In this document: in pieces, positions 33,037-41,004 of the stretch | Layout: each line of letters starts with the position of its first letter | Position numbering within the stretch: the stretch's first letter is position 1 | Assembly: GCA_046598935.1 (NCBI GenBank) | Contig: JBKJHW010000033.1 | Coordinates: 1 to 43,367 of the forward strand | DNA from: SCUN01 sp046598935 | GTDB taxonomy: Bacteria > Acidobacteriota > Vicinamibacteria > Vicinamibacterales > SCN-69-37 | Length of the DNA: 43,367 nucleotides | Direction of reading: 5' to 3' | The notes under the pieces: model-generated | What the model saw: the letters and a program-made list of their open reading frames with translations, nothing else | What the model was told of the DNA's origin: nothing | The model's database searches: none | Made by a program: the position numbers and the translations under genes

Positions 33037-33786
33037 ATGTCTGGCCATTCAAAGTGGCACACGATTAAACACAAAAAGGGCGCCGCGGATGCCAAACGCG
33101 GCAAGATTTTCACGCGGATCATCAAGGAATTGACTGTCGCCTCGCGTCACGGCGGCGGCGATCCCGACAAGAACCCGCGCCTCCGCTCGATCATCGCTGA
33201 CGCCAAGGCCGTCAATATGCCGGCCGACAACATCAAGCGCGCCATTCGCCGCGGCACCGGCGAAGAAGAAGGCGTGCAGTACGACGAAATCATGTACGAG
33301 GCCTACGGCCCGGGCGGCGTCGCGATCATGATCGAGACGCTGACCGACAACAAGAACCGAACGGTCGGCGAAATGCGGCACACGCTGACGAAATACGGCG
33401 GCAAGCTCGGCGACGCCCACAGCGTCGCGCGCATGTTCGAGAAAAAGAGCACGATCTCCATCGACAAGAGCAAGGTCGCCGAGGACACCCTGATGAACGC
33501 GGTCCTCGACGCAGGCGCAGACGACATGGCCGACGATGGCGGCGCGTGGGAAGTGGTCTCGTCGCCGACCGCCCACTCGGCTGTGCTCGAAGCGGTGCGC
33601 GCGCTCGGCGTCGAGCCCGACAACGCCGTCATCGCGATGGTCGCTGGGACCACGATCAGCGTCACCGGCAAGGAAGCGCAACAGCTGCTGAAACTGCTCG
33701 ACGCGCTCGACGACAACGACGACACCAAGAACGTGTTTTCGAACGCGGATATCGACGAAAAGGAAATCGAGGCCTCTCTGGCGTGA
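33037..33786 (+). CDS. yebC: YebC/PmpR family protein
   Basis: A 249-residue cytoplasmic protein from ATG 33037. It begins MSGHSKWHTIKHKKGAADA, the family signature, followed by KRGKIFTRIIKEL and NPRLRSIIADAKAVNMPADN. Length and order match the family well. YebC proteins bind DNA as regulators in some species, and others help ribosomes translate difficult stretches, as TACO1 does in mitochondria; the sequence does not separate these. It heads a conserved block with ruvC, ruvA and ruvB, and its stop codon overlaps the ruvC start as GTGA (33783-33786). Confidence 0.93.
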   Translation: MSGHSKWHTIKHKKGAADAKRGKIFTRIIKELTVASRHGGGDPDKNPRLRSIIADAKAVNMPADNIKRAIRRGTGEEEGVQYDEIMYEAYGPGGVAIMIETLTDNKNRTVGEMRHTLTKYGGKLGDAHSVARMFEKKSTISIDKSKVAEDTLMNAVLDAGADDMADDGGAWEVVSSPTAHSAVLEAVRALGVEPDNAVIAMVAGTTISVTGKEAQQLLKLLDALDDNDDTKNVFSNADIDEKEIEASLA

Positions 33787-34352
33787 GAGTGTTCGGGATT
33801 GATCCCGGGTCGGGCCGCACCGGATACGGCTGTATCGACAGCGACGGTTCGCGGCTCCGGTTCGTGGCCTGCGGCGCCATTGCCGCGGTTCCCGGTGACG
33901 CGCTTCCGGCAAAACTGAGCCGTATCCACGCGTCGCTCAAAGCGCTGCTCGTCACGCATCGTCCTGACTGCGTGGCGATCGAAAACCTCTTCCATGCAAA
34001 GAATGCCCGCAGCGCGCTGATCCTCGGGCACGCGCGCGGTGTCGCGATGCTTGCCGCGGTGGACGCGGGTCTGCCGGTGATCGAGTACACGCCCGCGGAA
34101 GTCAAAGTCGCTGTCGTCGGCTACGGGCGCGCGGAGAAAGGGCAGATGCAGCAGATGGTCAAAGTGCTGCTCGGGCTCGATGTCGTCCCGTCGCCGCACG
34201 ATGCGGCTGACGCGCTCGCGCTGGCCATCTGCCACTCGCATACCGCGACGTCGCTGGTCTCGCAGGCGGAAGCGATCAACACGTCGCGCGGGGGGAAGTC
34301 GTCCGCCCAGACGCGCGGTTTGCGCAGCTGGCGCGACTATCGTCCCGCGTGA
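33783..34352 (+). CDS. ruvC: Holliday junction resolvase RuvC
   Basis: A 189-residue endonuclease; the start is GTG 33783, giving VRVFGIDPGSGRTGYG as in other RuvC proteins. The first catalytic Asp is in FGIDPG, the Glu is in VAIENLFHAKN, and the last acidic pair is SPHDAADALALA. The segment EYTPAEVKVAVVGYGRAEKGQMQQMV is also conserved. It cuts four-way junctions during recombination, with RuvAB, encoded directly after it. The frame is open well upstream into yebC, but those residues do not resemble RuvC. It overlaps ruvA by four bases. Confidence 0.95.
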   Translation: MRVFGIDPGSGRTGYGCIDSDGSRLRFVACGAIAAVPGDALPAKLSRIHASLKALLVTHRPDCVAIENLFHAKNARSALILGHARGVAMLAAVDAGLPVIEYTPAEVKVAVVGYGRAEKGQMQQMVKVLLGLDVVPSPHDAADALALAICHSHTATSLVSQAEAINTSRGGKSSAQTRGLRSWRDYRPA

Positions 34353-34942
34353 TCGCGAACCTGTCCGGCACGATTCTCGACAAACAACTGCAGCGGCTGA
34401 CGATTGATGTCGGCGGCGTAGGCTACGACGTTCACGTGCCGCTCTCGACGTCGTACGGCGTCGGCGAGATCGGCGCGCGCGTGTCGTTGCGCATACACAC
34501 GCACGTGAGCGACGACGCGATCCGGCTTTTCGGGTTCGGCACCGCGCTCGAGCAGCAGCTCTTCGAGCGGCTGATCGGTATCAGCGGCATCGGGCCCAAG
34601 CTGGCGCTGGCGGTGCTCTCAGGCATCGAACCGGGCGATCTCGTTCGGGCCATTCGCGGATCCGATCTCGGGCGCCTGACCAGCATTCCCGGCGTTGGCC
34701 GAAAGACCGCCGAACGGATCGTGATCGAGCTCAAAGATCGTGTGAACAAGCTCACGACCGACGCGGCCGATATCGCGGCCGCGCCCGGCGACGATGTGCG
34801 CGCGGACCTGCTCTCGGCGCTCGGCAATCTTGGCTACCAGCGCGCCGCCGCCGAGAAGGCGGTGGACCGCGCCCTCGGCAACGTCGCCACGCGCGAACTG
34901 GAGCCGTTGCTGCGCGAAGTCCTGAAGGCCTTGGTACGATAG
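34349..34942 (+). CDS. ruvA: Holliday junction DNA helicase subunit RuvA
   Basis: A 197-residue protein from GTG 34349 (MIANLSGTILDKQ). It has the N-terminal OB-fold domain (DVGGVGYDVHVPLST; LRIHTHVSDDAIRLFGF), two helix-hairpin-helix motifs (LIGISGIGPKLALAVLSG and LTSIPGVGRKTAERIVIEL), and the C-terminal RuvB-binding domain (LLSALGNLGYQRAAAEKAV). RuvA tetramers hold the Holliday junction while RuvB hexamers drive branch migration. All domains are intact and the length is normal. ruvB begins six bases after its stop. Confidence 0.95.
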   Translation: MIANLSGTILDKQLQRLTIDVGGVGYDVHVPLSTSYGVGEIGARVSLRIHTHVSDDAIRLFGFGTALEQQLFERLIGISGIGPKLALAVLSGIEPGDLVRAIRGSDLGRLTSIPGVGRKTAERIVIELKDRVNKLTTDAADIAAAPGDDVRADLLSALGNLGYQRAAAEKAVDRALGNVATRELEPLLREVLKALVR

Positions 34943-34948
34943 GCCGCG

Positions 34949-36004
34949 ATGGCCACACCGCCTCCGGGCGACTCTGAACTCGATCCGCGCGACGTGGCCC
35001 GTTTGACGCAGGCCGCTCCGGTCGACGACGACGCGCAGTACGATGCCGGGCTTCGGCCTAAAACTCTCAACGACTACATCGGACAGGATCGCGTTCGCGA
35101 AAATCTCCACGTGTCGATCTCGGCAGCCAAACAGCGCGGCGAAGCCCTGGACCACGTCCTTCTTTATGGCCCGCCCGGTTTGGGGAAGACGACACTGGCG
35201 TACGTGATCGGCAATGAAATGGGTGTGCCTGTTCGGGCCACGTCGGGACCGGTGCTCGAAAAGCCCGGTGATCTCGCCGCGATTCTTACGAACCTCGCCG
35301 AGCGGGAAGTGTTGTTTATCGACGAGATCCACCGGATGAGCCCGGTCATTGAAGAAATCCTGTACCCGGCGATGGAAGACTTCGAACTGGACATCGTGAT
35401 CGGGCAGGGCCCAAGCGCGCGATCGGTGAAAGTGCCGGTCCAGCCGTTCACGTTGATCGGCGCGACCACGCGCGCGGGTCTGATTACGGCGCCGCTGCGC
35501 GGACGCTTCGGTATCACGCATCGTCTCGACTTCTACACCGAAGGCGATCTCTTCGAAATCATCACGCGGTCCGCGCGGATTCTGAATGTCGAGATCGACG
35601 CGGACGCCGCACGAGAGCTTTCGGCGCGATCGCGCGGAACGCCGCGCATCGCGAATCGGTTGCTGCGCCGCGTGCGCGACTTCGCGCAGGTCCGAGCGGA
35701 TGGGCGGGTGACCGGCGCGGTTGCACACGACGCGTTGGAGCTGCTCGAAGTGGATCAGCACGGTTTTGACGAAGCCGACCGGCGGCTGCTGCGCACGATC
35801 ATCGACAAGTTCGGCGGCGGGCCGGTGGGCCTCAGCTCGTTGGCTGCGGCTATCGGCGAAGAGAAAGACGCTATTGAAGATATTTATGAGCCGTATCTTA
35901 TTCAGATCGGATTTCTTGATCGCACGCCGCGCGGCCGGGTGGCGACGACGCGCGCGTACGAGTATTTCGGGCTGACGGTTCCAGGGAAGGAACGCTTGTG
36001 GTGA
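34949..36004 (+). CDS. ruvB: Holliday junction DNA helicase subunit RuvB
   Basis: A 351-residue AAA+ ATPase from ATG 34949. Landmarks: LRPKTLNDYIGQDRVRENL, Walker A YGPPGLGKTTLAYVIG, Walker B EVLFIDEIHRMSPVIEE, sensor 1 LIGATTRAGLITAPLRGRFG, and sensor 2 in SRGTPRIANRLLRRVRDFA. The C-terminal winged helix ends GFLDRTPRGRVATTRAYEYFGL. It drives branch migration with RuvA. The first 25 residues, before the conserved core, are Pro/Asp-rich and variable. Its stop overlaps a possible start of the next gene (TGATG at 36002-36006). Confidence 0.95.
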   Translation: MATPPPGDSELDPRDVARLTQAAPVDDDAQYDAGLRPKTLNDYIGQDRVRENLHVSISAAKQRGEALDHVLLYGPPGLGKTTLAYVIGNEMGVPVRATSGPVLEKPGDLAAILTNLAEREVLFIDEIHRMSPVIEEILYPAMEDFELDIVIGQGPSARSVKVPVQPFTLIGATTRAGLITAPLRGRFGITHRLDFYTEGDLFEIITRSARILNVEIDADAARELSARSRGTPRIANRLLRRVRDFAQVRADGRVTGAVAHDALELLEVDQHGFDEADRRLLRTIIDKFGGGPVGLSSLAAAIGEEKDAIEDIYEPYLIQIGFLDRTPRGRVATTRAYEYFGLTVPGKERLW

Positions 36005-36024
36005 TGAGTGAGAAGGGTCGCACA

Positions 36025-37014
36025 ATGCGGCCCGTGAAAATTGCCGGTCTGGGCACGTACGTGCCGCCGAAGGTGCTGACGAACACGGACCTGGAAGCGC
36101 TCGTTGAGACGTCCGACGAGTGGATTCTCAAGCGCACCGGCATCCGAGAACGCCACATTGTCGAGAAGGGCGTGGGCACGTCTGATATCGCTGAGCCGGC
36201 CGCGCGGGCCGCGATGGCCGAAGCCGGCGTCTCGCCGGCACAGATCGGTTTCATCGTCGTCGGCACGACGACGCCGGACACGATGTTTCCGAGCTCGGCG
36301 TGTTTACTGCAGGCCAAGCTCGGCGCCGTCAATGCCTGGGGCTTCGACCTCGGCGCGGCGTGCTCCGGGTTCACGTACGCGCTATCGACGGCGTACACGA
36401 TGGTCGCGAGCGGCGCGTGCGATCACGCGCTGGCCGTCGGCGCCGACGTCATGTCGAGCATCATCGACTACACGGATCGCACGACCTGCATTCTCTTTGG
36501 CGACGGCGCTGGCGCCGTCGTGCTGTCAGCGTGCGAAGAAGGCGAGCCGGCCATCATCGATTTCGCGCACGAGATCGATGGGCACGGCGGGGCGTCGCTG
36601 ATGATGCCGGCCGGCGGCAGCCGGATGCCGGCCTCGCACGAGACCGTCGACAAGCGCATGCACTACGTCAAGCAGGATGGCGGCGCGGTGTTCAAGTTCG
36701 CGGTGAAGAAGTCCGCCGAGATTTCCGAGCGCGTGCTCAATCGCAACAACCTGAAAGGCGCCGATCTTGATCTGTTCGTGTCTCACCAGGCCAACCGCCG
36801 CATCATTGAAGCGGCCGCGGAGCGCCTCGGCATGGACATGAACAAGGTCGTCATCAATCTCGAGATGTACGGCAACACCACGGCGGGCACGATTCCCCTG
36901 GCCCTCGCCGATGCGCGCGCGCAAGGCCGGCTGAAAAAGGGCGATCTGGTGCTGCTCGCGTCGGTGGGCGCCGGCTTCACCGTCGGGTCCGTGCTCGTGC
37001 GCTGGGGTTGTTAG
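36025..37014 (+). CDS. fabH: Beta-ketoacyl-ACP synthase III
   Basis: A 329-residue thiolase-fold enzyme. I prefer ATG 36025 (MRPVKIAGLGTYVPPKVLTN), which fits the family's usual start and has AGAAGGG seven bases upstream; GTG 35998 and ATG 36004 are in-frame alternatives. The catalytic triad is visible: Cys in LGAACSGFTYAL, His in VSHQANRRIIEAAAERL and Asn in MYGNTTAGTIPLAL. FabH condenses acetyl-CoA or a branched acyl-CoA with malonyl-ACP to start fatty acid synthesis. It stands alone here rather than in a fab operon, so it could be a specialised paralogue. It ends four bases into the convergent glgX gene. Confidence 0.88.
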   Translation: MRPVKIAGLGTYVPPKVLTNTDLEALVETSDEWILKRTGIRERHIVEKGVGTSDIAEPAARAAMAEAGVSPAQIGFIVVGTTTPDTMFPSSACLLQAKLGAVNAWGFDLGAACSGFTYALSTAYTMVASGACDHALAVGADVMSSIIDYTDRTTCILFGDGAGAVVLSACEEGEPAIIDFAHEIDGHGGASLMMPAGGSRMPASHETVDKRMHYVKQDGGAVFKFAVKKSAEISERVLNRNNLKGADLDLFVSHQANRRIIEAAAERLGMDMNKVVINLEMYGNTTAGTIPLALADARAQGRLKKGDLVLLASVGAGFTVGSVLVRWGC

Positions 37015-38888
37015 CCGGCGGCCTGTCGCTCGAGAACGACGAGGCTCACGGGCGCGAGATCGATAGCGCCGGCCACATCCGGGCCGATCGGTTGATCGCC
37101 GTCGTCTGAGTTGAGCGCGACGTGCCATTTCGGAGCCGACGGCAGCATCGCGCGCACCGGTTCGGTGGTCGGATTGAAGTAGACGAGCAACGAGTTCGCC
37201 GAGTCGCTGCCGATCCACATTCCGAAAGCCCGAAGGTCCTCGTCGTGCCAGTCAGCGTCGGCGATCGCCTTGCCCGACAACGTCAGCCACGTGACGTCAT
37301 GCGATGTGAGATGACGTTCGCGGCGAAATGCCGGGTTGCCGCGCCTGGTCGCCGCGGCCTTGCGCGCGAATTGCAGAAAACGCGCGTCAGCGGCCCCGTC
37401 CGGCCACGGCGTCCAGCTCAGCTCGCTGTCGTGACAGTACGCGTTGTTGTTGCCCGCCTGCGCGCGCCCCAGCTCATCGCCGCCGGAAATCATCGGCACG
37501 CCGATCGAAATCAGCAGCGTGGCGAAGAGGCTCCGCTGCCGGTTGCGGCGCTCTGCGACGATTGAGACGTCGGCTGTCGGACCTTCGACACCCGCGTTGC
37601 TGCTGACGTTGGCAGTTGTGCCGTCATGATTGCCGTCGCCGTTTGCGTGATTGTGTTTGGCCGCGTAGCTCACGAGGTCGGCCAGCGTGAATCCATCGTG
37701 CGCCGTGACGAAGTTCACGCTGTCGAGCGGCGTTCGCGACGCGCGATCGAAGAGATCGTCACTCCCGCAGATGGCGGTGACGAACGCCGCGGTGGCGCCG
37801 GGATCGCCGCGCCAGTACCGACGCACACTGTCGCGATAGCGGTCGTTCCACTCGGCGATACCCGCGGGATAGCGTCCGAGCCGATAGTGGCCGGCGGCGT
37901 CCCACGGCTCGACGATGAGTTTCAGCCCGTCGAGCGCGGGATCGCGGCGGATCTGGTTGATGAGCGACTCGTCGTCCTGCGCGTGCCGATCGAGGGCCGA
38001 AGCCAGGTCGAAGCGAAATCCGTCCACGCGCATTTCCGTCGCCCAGTACCGCAGGCTGTCGATGATCAGCGCGCGCATTGCCGGGTCGTCGACGTTGACG
38101 GTGTTTCCGCAACCGGTCCAGTCGAGGAGGGCTGAAGTTGAGGGATCGCGCCGATAGGCGTTTGCATTGAGGCCGCGCCATGACAGCGTCGGCCCGTTCT
38201 CGGGACCCTCCGCCGTGTGGTTGTAGACGACGTCGAGGATCACTTCGAGGCCTGCCGCATGGAATGTGCGGACCATCGTCTTGAATTCTCGAACAGCGGC
38301 GCCGGGATCGGGTTCGACAGCGAAGCGCGGATCGGGGGCGAAGAAGCTGAGCGAGTTGTAGCCCCAGTAGTTGGTGAGGCCGCGCGCGGTTAGCGCGGGT
38401 TCGTCTGCGTGCGCGTGAACTGGCAGGAACTCCACGGCCGTGGCGCCAAGCTGTTTCAGATGTTCGAGCACGGGCGCGGTTGCTGCGCCAAGAAATGTGC
38501 CGCGACGGTTCGCGGGCACGCCGGGGTGGAGCATGGTGAGGCCGCGAACGTGCGATTCGTAAATGACGGTGTCGCGCCATGGCGTCCGGGGGCGCAGGTC
38601 GTTGCCCCAGTCGAAGGATGTGTCGATGGCGGCGCCGAGGGGATCGAGCGGAGCCGGCAGCCTGCCGATCGCAAGCGCGCGCGGATTGAGCAACAGACGA
38701 TCGGGAGAAAGCCCGGGACCGTGCGCGCGAAATGCGTAGCAGGTACCCGGCGCGAGAGTGACGTCGGCTATCCAGACGCCGCTGTCGCTCTGCGACATCG
38801 GGATCCGTGACGACTCGGCTCGTAATTCAGAAGAGTCGAACACGCACACGTCGACGCGGGTGGCGGCCGGCGCATGAACCGTGATCAC
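37011..38888 (-). CDS. glgX: Glycogen debranching enzyme GlgX / isoamylase type
   Basis: A 625-residue GH13 enzyme on the minus strand from ATG 38888. After an N-terminal CBM48-like part (CYAFRAHGPGL), the catalytic barrel shows LEVILDVVYNHTAEG, the nucleophile Asp in DGFRFDLASALDR, the acid Glu in LKLIVEPWDAAGHY and the third Asp in NFVTAHDGFTLADLVSY. GMPMISGG-type regions appear as IGVPMISGGDELGRAQ. It hydrolyses alpha-1,6 branches in glycogen. It is slightly shorter than typical GlgX (about 650-700 residues). No other glycogen genes are nearby. Its start lies 13 bases from that of queA on the other strand. Confidence 0.9.
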   Translation of the reverse strand: MITVHAPAATRVDVCVFDSSELRAESSRIPMSQSDSGVWIADVTLAPGTCYAFRAHGPGLSPDRLLLNPRALAIGRLPAPLDPLGAAIDTSFDWGNDLRPRTPWRDTVIYESHVRGLTMLHPGVPANRRGTFLGAATAPVLEHLKQLGATAVEFLPVHAHADEPALTARGLTNYWGYNSLSFFAPDPRFAVEPDPGAAVREFKTMVRTFHAAGLEVILDVVYNHTAEGPENGPTLSWRGLNANAYRRDPSTSALLDWTGCGNTVNVDDPAMRALIIDSLRYWATEMRVDGFRFDLASALDRHAQDDESLINQIRRDPALDGLKLIVEPWDAAGHYRLGRYPAGIAEWNDRYRDSVRRYWRGDPGATAAFVTAICGSDDLFDRASRTPLDSVNFVTAHDGFTLADLVSYAAKHNHANGDGNHDGTTANVSSNAGVEGPTADVSIVAERRNRQRSLFATLLISIGVPMISGGDELGRAQAGNNNAYCHDSELSWTPWPDGAADARFLQFARKAAATRRGNPAFRRERHLTSHDVTWLTLSGKAIADADWHDEDLRAFGMWIGSDSANSLLVYFNPTTEPVRAMLPSAPKWHVALNSDDGDQPIGPDVAGAIDLAPVSLVVLERQAAG

Positions 38889-38901
38889 CGAGTGACTATA
38901 C

Positions 38902-39960
38902 TTGACCGCTACGAACGTCTCCGATTTCGACTTTCATCTTCCTGATCAACTGATCGCGCAGGATGCGCGTCCGCGCGGGCAATCACGCCTGATGATTGTC
39001 GATCGCGCCGCCGGCACGTGGCGCGACGACGTCATCGGCAGCCTGCCGTCGCTGTTCGATCGCGGCGATCTCATCGTTGTCAACGACACGCGCGTGTTCC
39101 CCGCGCGTCTTGTGGGCCGGCGCGATCCTTCCGGCGGCGGCGTTGAATGTTTCCTCCTGTCGCAGCTCGGGAATGGCGATTGGGACGCGCTGGTCTCGCC
39201 TGGCCAGAAGCTCGGCGTCGGCGCGCTGGCGGTGTTCGACGATGAACTGCGGGCCCCTGGCGTCGTGTTGCGAATGGAAGTGATTTCGCGCGGCGAGCGC
39301 GGCCGCCGGGTGGTGCGGTTCACCAACTCCCGACTTTTATTTGACGCGATTGACGCGCTGGGGCATGTGCCGCTGCCGCCGTATATCCGGCGCGCGGATA
39401 CCGCCGAGGACCGCGAGCGGTATCAGACGGTCTACGCGCGCGTTCGAGGGTCGGTCGCCGCGCCGACGGCCGGCCTCCACTTTGACGACGCGCTCCTGGC
39501 CGCGCTCGAAGCGGGCGGCGTCAAACGCGCCGGCGTCACGCTCCACGTCGGCTACGGGACGTTCAAACCGGTGAAGGTCGAATGCGTGGAAGATCACGCC
39601 GTGGATCCCGAGCCCTACGAGATCCCCGAGGCCACGGCTGAAGCCGTTCGGGGCGCGCGACGTTCCGGCCGGCGGGTTGTGGCCGTCGGTACGACGACCA
39701 CGCGCGCGCTCGAACACGCGGCGGCATTGCACGGAGGCGAAGTCGCGGCCGGCAGTGCAATGGCGGACAACTTCCTTTATCCCGGCCATTGCTTTGCCGC
39801 GATCGACGGACTCCTCACCAATTTCCATTTGCCGAAATCCTCGCTGTTGATGCTTGTCGCGGCGTTCGGCGGCACGGATCTCATCCTGGCGGCTTACCAC
39901 GACGCCGTCGCGCGCGGTTACCGCTTCTACAGCTATGGCGATGCGATGGTGGTAGTCTGA
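38902..39960 (+). CDS. queA: tRNA preQ1(34) S-adenosylmethionine ribosyltransferase-isomerase QueA
   Basis: A 352-residue enzyme from TTG 38902, the only likely start before the conserved VSDFDFHLPDQLIAQDARPRGQSRLM. Further landmarks are VVNDTRVFPARLVGRR, PLPPYIRRADTAEDRERYQTVYA, VAAPTAGLHFDDALL, VTLHVGYGTFKPV and NFHLPKSSLLMLVAAFGG. QueA transfers and isomerises ribose from SAM onto preQ1 in tRNA, making epoxyqueuosine. TATACT lies at 38897-38902 directly over the start, so a promoter there would exclude the TTG; I treat that as chance. It is followed eight bases later by the deoxyhypusine synthase-like gene. Confidence 0.93.
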   Translation: MTATNVSDFDFHLPDQLIAQDARPRGQSRLMIVDRAAGTWRDDVIGSLPSLFDRGDLIVVNDTRVFPARLVGRRDPSGGGVECFLLSQLGNGDWDALVSPGQKLGVGALAVFDDELRAPGVVLRMEVISRGERGRRVVRFTNSRLLFDAIDALGHVPLPPYIRRADTAEDRERYQTVYARVRGSVAAPTAGLHFDDALLAALEAGGVKRAGVTLHVGYGTFKPVKVECVEDHAVDPEPYEIPEATAEAVRGARRSGRRVVAVGTTTTRALEHAAALHGGEVAAGSAMADNFLYPGHCFAAIDGLLTNFHLPKSSLLMLVAAFGGTDLILAAYHDAVARGYRFYSYGDAMVVV

Positions 39961-39968
39961 CCGGCGGC

Positions 39969-40904
39969 GTGATTTTCCCCTACGAGCCGTTCGATCTTTC
40001 CGACGTGCGCACCTATCCGCTGGCGTCGCGGCCGAGCAAGGCGCGGCGCGAGGATTTTGCGCGGCCGTGGGATCCATCGTCGGGGATGGCCGGGTTTATC
40101 GACTCTCTTCCACGAGTGCTCGCGTCGGCGGATTTTTGCGCGGTGGTCGCAGCGATGCGCGCCGCGCGCGACGCTGACCGCGGCATCGTCTGGGGTTTTG
40201 GCGCGCATGTGCTGAAGGTCGGGTTGGGCCCCGTGCTCATCGACCTGATGGAACGCGGCTACGTGTCGGCGATCGCAATGAACGGCGCCGGCATCATTCA
40301 CGATACCGAGATCGCGATCGCCGGACAGACATCCGAAGACGTCGATGCGGCCCTCGGCAAAGGCGAGTTCGGCATGTCGGAAGAGACCGGACGCGTCGTG
40401 AATGAAGTCATCACGGCCGGTGTGAGCCGCGGCTTCGGGCTCGGGCAATCGGTTGTTGAATGGCTTGGCCGCAGCGCGCCGGCGCATGCCGATGTCAGTG
40501 TGCTTGCCGCGGCCGCGCGCATGAACGTGCCCGTGACGGTGCACGTCGCGATCGGCACCGACATCATTCATATGCACCCGGCCGCATCCGGCGAAGCGAT
40601 CGGCGCCGGCAGTCTTCGCGATTTCCGCTATTTCACGTCGCATATCGGCCGCCTGGCCGGCGGCGTGTATCTGAACGTCGGCTCCGCGGTGATGTTGCCC
40701 GAGGTGTTTCTCAAGGCCGTGTCGCTGGTGCGCAATCGCGGTCTCTCGCTCGACGGCTTGACGACGGTCAACATGGACTTTCTAAAGATGTATCGCGCCG
40801 AAACGAACGTCGTGCGAAGGCCGGTTAAGGGAGTGGGGCAGGGGTACTCGATTACCGGCCACCACGAATTGATGCTGCCATTGCTATCCGCGGCACTGTT
40901 GTAA
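39969..40904 (+). CDS. Deoxyhypusine synthase-like protein
   Basis: A 311-residue protein; the start is GTG 39969 (MIFPYEPFDLSDVRTYPLASR). The landmark strings are GIVWGFGAHVLKVGLGPVL, AMNGAGIIHDTEIAIAGQTSEDV and KGEFGMSEETGRVVNEV, with VTVHVAIGTDIIHMHP later; these resemble the NAD-binding core of deoxyhypusine synthase. True deoxyhypusine synthase modifies eIF5A in archaea and eukaryotes. Bacterial homologues usually have no such target, and some act as homospermidine synthase-like enzymes. The catalytic Lys cannot be placed with certainty by eye. It follows queA by eight bases and precedes a tRNA gene, giving no pathway clue. Confidence 0.75.
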   Translation: MIFPYEPFDLSDVRTYPLASRPSKARREDFARPWDPSSGMAGFIDSLPRVLASADFCAVVAAMRAARDADRGIVWGFGAHVLKVGLGPVLIDLMERGYVSAIAMNGAGIIHDTEIAIAGQTSEDVDAALGKGEFGMSEETGRVVNEVITAGVSRGFGLGQSVVEWLGRSAPAHADVSVLAAAARMNVPVTVHVAIGTDIIHMHPAASGEAIGAGSLRDFRYFTSHIGRLAGGVYLNVGSAVMLPEVFLKAVSLVRNRGLSLDGLTTVNMDFLKMYRAETNVVRRPVKGVGQGYSITGHHELMLPLLSAALL

Positions 40905-40918
40905 GATTGTCAGGTTAC

Positions 40919-40995
40919 GGCGGTGTAGCTCAGTTGGTTAGAGCATGCGGCTCATATCCGCAGTGTCCGGGGTTCGAATCCCTGCACCGCCACCA
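40919..40995 (+). tRNA. tRNA with CAT anticodon (Met elongator or Ile2), CCA encoded
   Basis: The 77-base cloverleaf is complete: acceptor arm GGCGGTG (40919-40925) pairs with CACCGCC (40985-40991), discriminator A, then encoded CCA at 993-995 of the same block. The D arm contains AGCTCAGTTGGTTAGAGC, the anticodon stem TGCGG/CCGCA encloses loop CTCATAT with anticodon CAT, and the T arm has GGTTCGAATC. A CAT anticodon is used by initiator Met, elongator Met and, after lysidine modification by TilS, Ile2. The initiator is excluded by the full G-C first pair. Elongator Met versus Ile2 cannot be settled by eye; the immediately downstream gene is tilS. Confidence 0.93.
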
Positions 40996-41004
40996 CTTCT
41001 GAAA

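Noticed and set aside
34619..36025. Long open frame (468 codons) on the minus strand across ruvA/ruvB
   Set aside because: It is antisense to two firmly identified genes, is rich in Arg and His as expected for a shadow frame at high GC, and shows no recognisable motif.
38897..38902. TATACT as the queA promoter -10 element
   Set aside because: It overlaps the only likely start codon and lacks a -35 partner.
40945..41004. tilS starting inside the tRNA gene
   Set aside because: The frame is open there, but the bases form a complete tRNA with encoded CCA; GTG 41005 gives a normal TilS N-terminus.
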